Shown piece by piece: positions 15,892-16,781 of a stretch of 16,781 bases of DNA. Origin of the DNA: Aureococcus anophagefferens (Eukaryota; Sar; Pelagophyceae; Pelagomonadales; Pelagomonadaceae); assembly GCF_000186865.1 (NCBI RefSeq), contig NW_008705568.1, positions 298,113-314,893 on the forward strand, in the 5' to 3' direction. Made by a program: the position numbers and the translations under genes. The first letter of the stretch is position 1, and every line of letters begins with the position of its first letter. The notes beneath the pieces are model-generated. The model did not search any database. It was not told the DNA's origin and was given only the letters and a program-made list of their open reading frames with translations.

Positions 15892-16445
15892 TTACCACGG
15901 CGCGTCGGCGCGCACGCCCGCGAGGACGCCGTCGGCGAAGCGGGACCTCGCCGAGCGCGAGCTTCCGGTTGACGCCGGCCGCCGCGAGCCGGAGCGTGCG
16001 GTCCGGCACGAACACGAGGGGACCGATGAGGTCCGCGGACATGGCGTACTCGAAGCTGCCGACGAGCGCCGCGTGGAGAGCATGTCTCGGAGTTGCAGCA
16101 GCGCCGCCGCGTGGTCCGGCAGGTCCTCGTGGACGGCCGCGAGCGCGCGCGCGTTCGCGCGCCGCGACGGCGCGACGGCCGCGAGCTGCAGGGCGCCCGC
16201 GAGGAGCGCGAGCGGGCACGCGGCGGCGAGCGCGTCGGCGCGCCAGGCGCCGAGGGCCGCGGCGCGCGTGTCGCCGCCGTAGCTCGACGGGCCGCCGCCG
16301 GAGATGAGCGCGACGGCGCGCCGCACTTTGTCGTGGTGTGCTCTTTGCTGGGCTGCTGCTTCTCGGGCGCCTCCGCGCCTTTGGCGTGCCCTTCCACGTC
16401 GGATGCCGCCGCGTCTTTCATAATTATAATATCATCATGGCTCAT
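15892..16445 (-). pseudogene. Eroded minus-strand gene of unknown function
   Basis: Protein-like segments appear in different minus frames. MSHDDIIIMKDAAASDVEGH runs from 16445 to about 16330. After one base shift, RRAVALISGGGPSSYGGDTR and a hydrophobic ACPLALLAGALQLAAVA run to HAAALLQLRDM (about 16095). After another shift, VGSFEYAMSADLIGPLVFVP and RTLRLAAAGVNRKLALGEV follow. A return to the first of these gives FADGVLAGVRADAPW before a stop at 15892. Either it is a pseudogene with about three frame breaks or it is poorly read GC-rich coding DNA. No convincing GT-AG introns were found. I do not recognise the family. The 5' part is duplicated at 10145-10343. Confidence 0.4.
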
Positions 16446-16480
16446 GGTTGCGTTTGCATGCGCGAAGACGGGCTGCCATC
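16280..16480. repeat. Dispersed ~200-bp repeat, right copy
   Basis: Pairs with 10145-10343. The 3-bp indel (one extra CTG on plus) adds one Gln in the minus-strand reading. One ATT/ATA difference there is synonymous, and one changes Gly to Asp. Similarity ends sharply at 16480 after GGCTGCCATC. Confidence 0.9.
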
Positions 16481-16570
16481 AAGGGGAACTTTATTATTTT
16501 ATTAAGCCTGGGGATGCAACTACATGTAAACGATTGACGGCCGCGCGAGCTCCTGTCCGGTTCGACGCTC

Positions 16571-16576
16571 AATAAA
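16571..16576 (+). terminator. Candidate polyadenylation signal
   Basis: AATAAA in the spacer, 765 bp past the stop of the second GT-SGNH gene. The neighbouring 16480-16580 is AT-rich. The link to that gene is weak. Confidence 0.2.
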
Positions 16577-16695
16577 CCAAAGTTACTCCAGATTTCGTGG
16601 CTACGGACGAAAGCGCCGTGGGCGTCTCATGGGCTGCGATGGGCGTGAAATCACCACTTGCAGCCCCATAGCGCCGCACGACGACCCTAGCGTGC

Positions 16696-16781
16696 ATGGC
16701 CCCCAAGGCGACTCTCGGGGGGACGAACGAGGTCTGTCCGTCGGAAGAGACGCGACGCGAAACCGATTGCGTGGAGCTGAG
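16696..16781 (+). CDS. Possible 5' end of a further gene (partial)
   Basis: ATG with a G at +4 opens a frame that stays open to the window edge, starting MAPKATLGGTNEVCPSEETR. Only 28 codons are visible, with balanced composition. A chance open frame cannot be excluded. Upstream, ATGGGCTGC and GCAGCCCCAT form an imperfect hairpin around 16630-16670. Confidence 0.25.
   Translation, partial: MAPKATLGGTNEVCPSEETRRETDCVEL

Overview
The window looks like nuclear DNA from a GC-rich, gene-dense eukaryotic microalga. A pelagophyte-like stramenopile (Aureococcus or Pelagomonas type) is my best guess, from the Ala/Arg-rich GC-driven protein style, secretory signal peptides, long multidomain proteins, short GT-AG introns and AATAAA-type 3' signals. 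There is no Shine-Dalgarno or operon logic. The taxon is inferred from style only, not from a database match.

Layout, left to right. At 1-160 is the 3' end of a plus-strand Cys-rich gene whose frame is restored by a 54-bp intron. At 294-2258 (minus) is a fusion of a SAM methyltransferase and a GT25 glycosyltransferase, joined by a poly-Ser tract encoded by 32 perfect GAA/TTC repeats. A 172-bp divergent promoter carrying a 19-bp palindrome separates it from a secreted O-fucosyltransferase-like gene at 2431-3876 (plus). That gene converges, with only 3 bp between stop codons, on a 1131-residue glycosyltransferase-SGNH fusion at 3880-7275 (minus). From 7276 to 8881 there is an 11-bp minisatellite, a small possibly truncated membrane ORF, and an AT-rich MITE-like element with nested palindromes. 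A NOTUM/pectin-acetylesterase gene at 8882-10065 (plus) is interrupted by one frameshift before its catalytic His region. At 10489-11950 (plus) is a secreted putative sugar O-methyltransferase split by two likely introns. About 1.2 kb of non-coding DNA follows, with a 61-bp nested hairpin and a 9-bp minisatellite. At 13218-15806 (plus) is a second glycosyltransferase-SGNH fusion, paralogous to the first. The right flank holds an eroded minus-strand gene. The first ~200 bp of that gene are nearly duplicated at 10145-10343. The possible start of another gene lies at 16696.

All six main genes have predicted glycan functions: sugar transfer (GT25, O-FucT-like, two GT-SGNH), O-methylation (two methyltransferase domains) and O-acyl chemistry (two SGNH domains, one PAE/NOTUM). 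Each starts with a hydrophobic signal or anchor. The simplest reading is a neighbourhood of secretory-pathway genes that build and decorate a cell-surface or exuded polysaccharide or glycoprotein. The two GT-SGNH fusions share an unrecognised C-terminal domain ending in Cys, which is the most novel protein feature seen.
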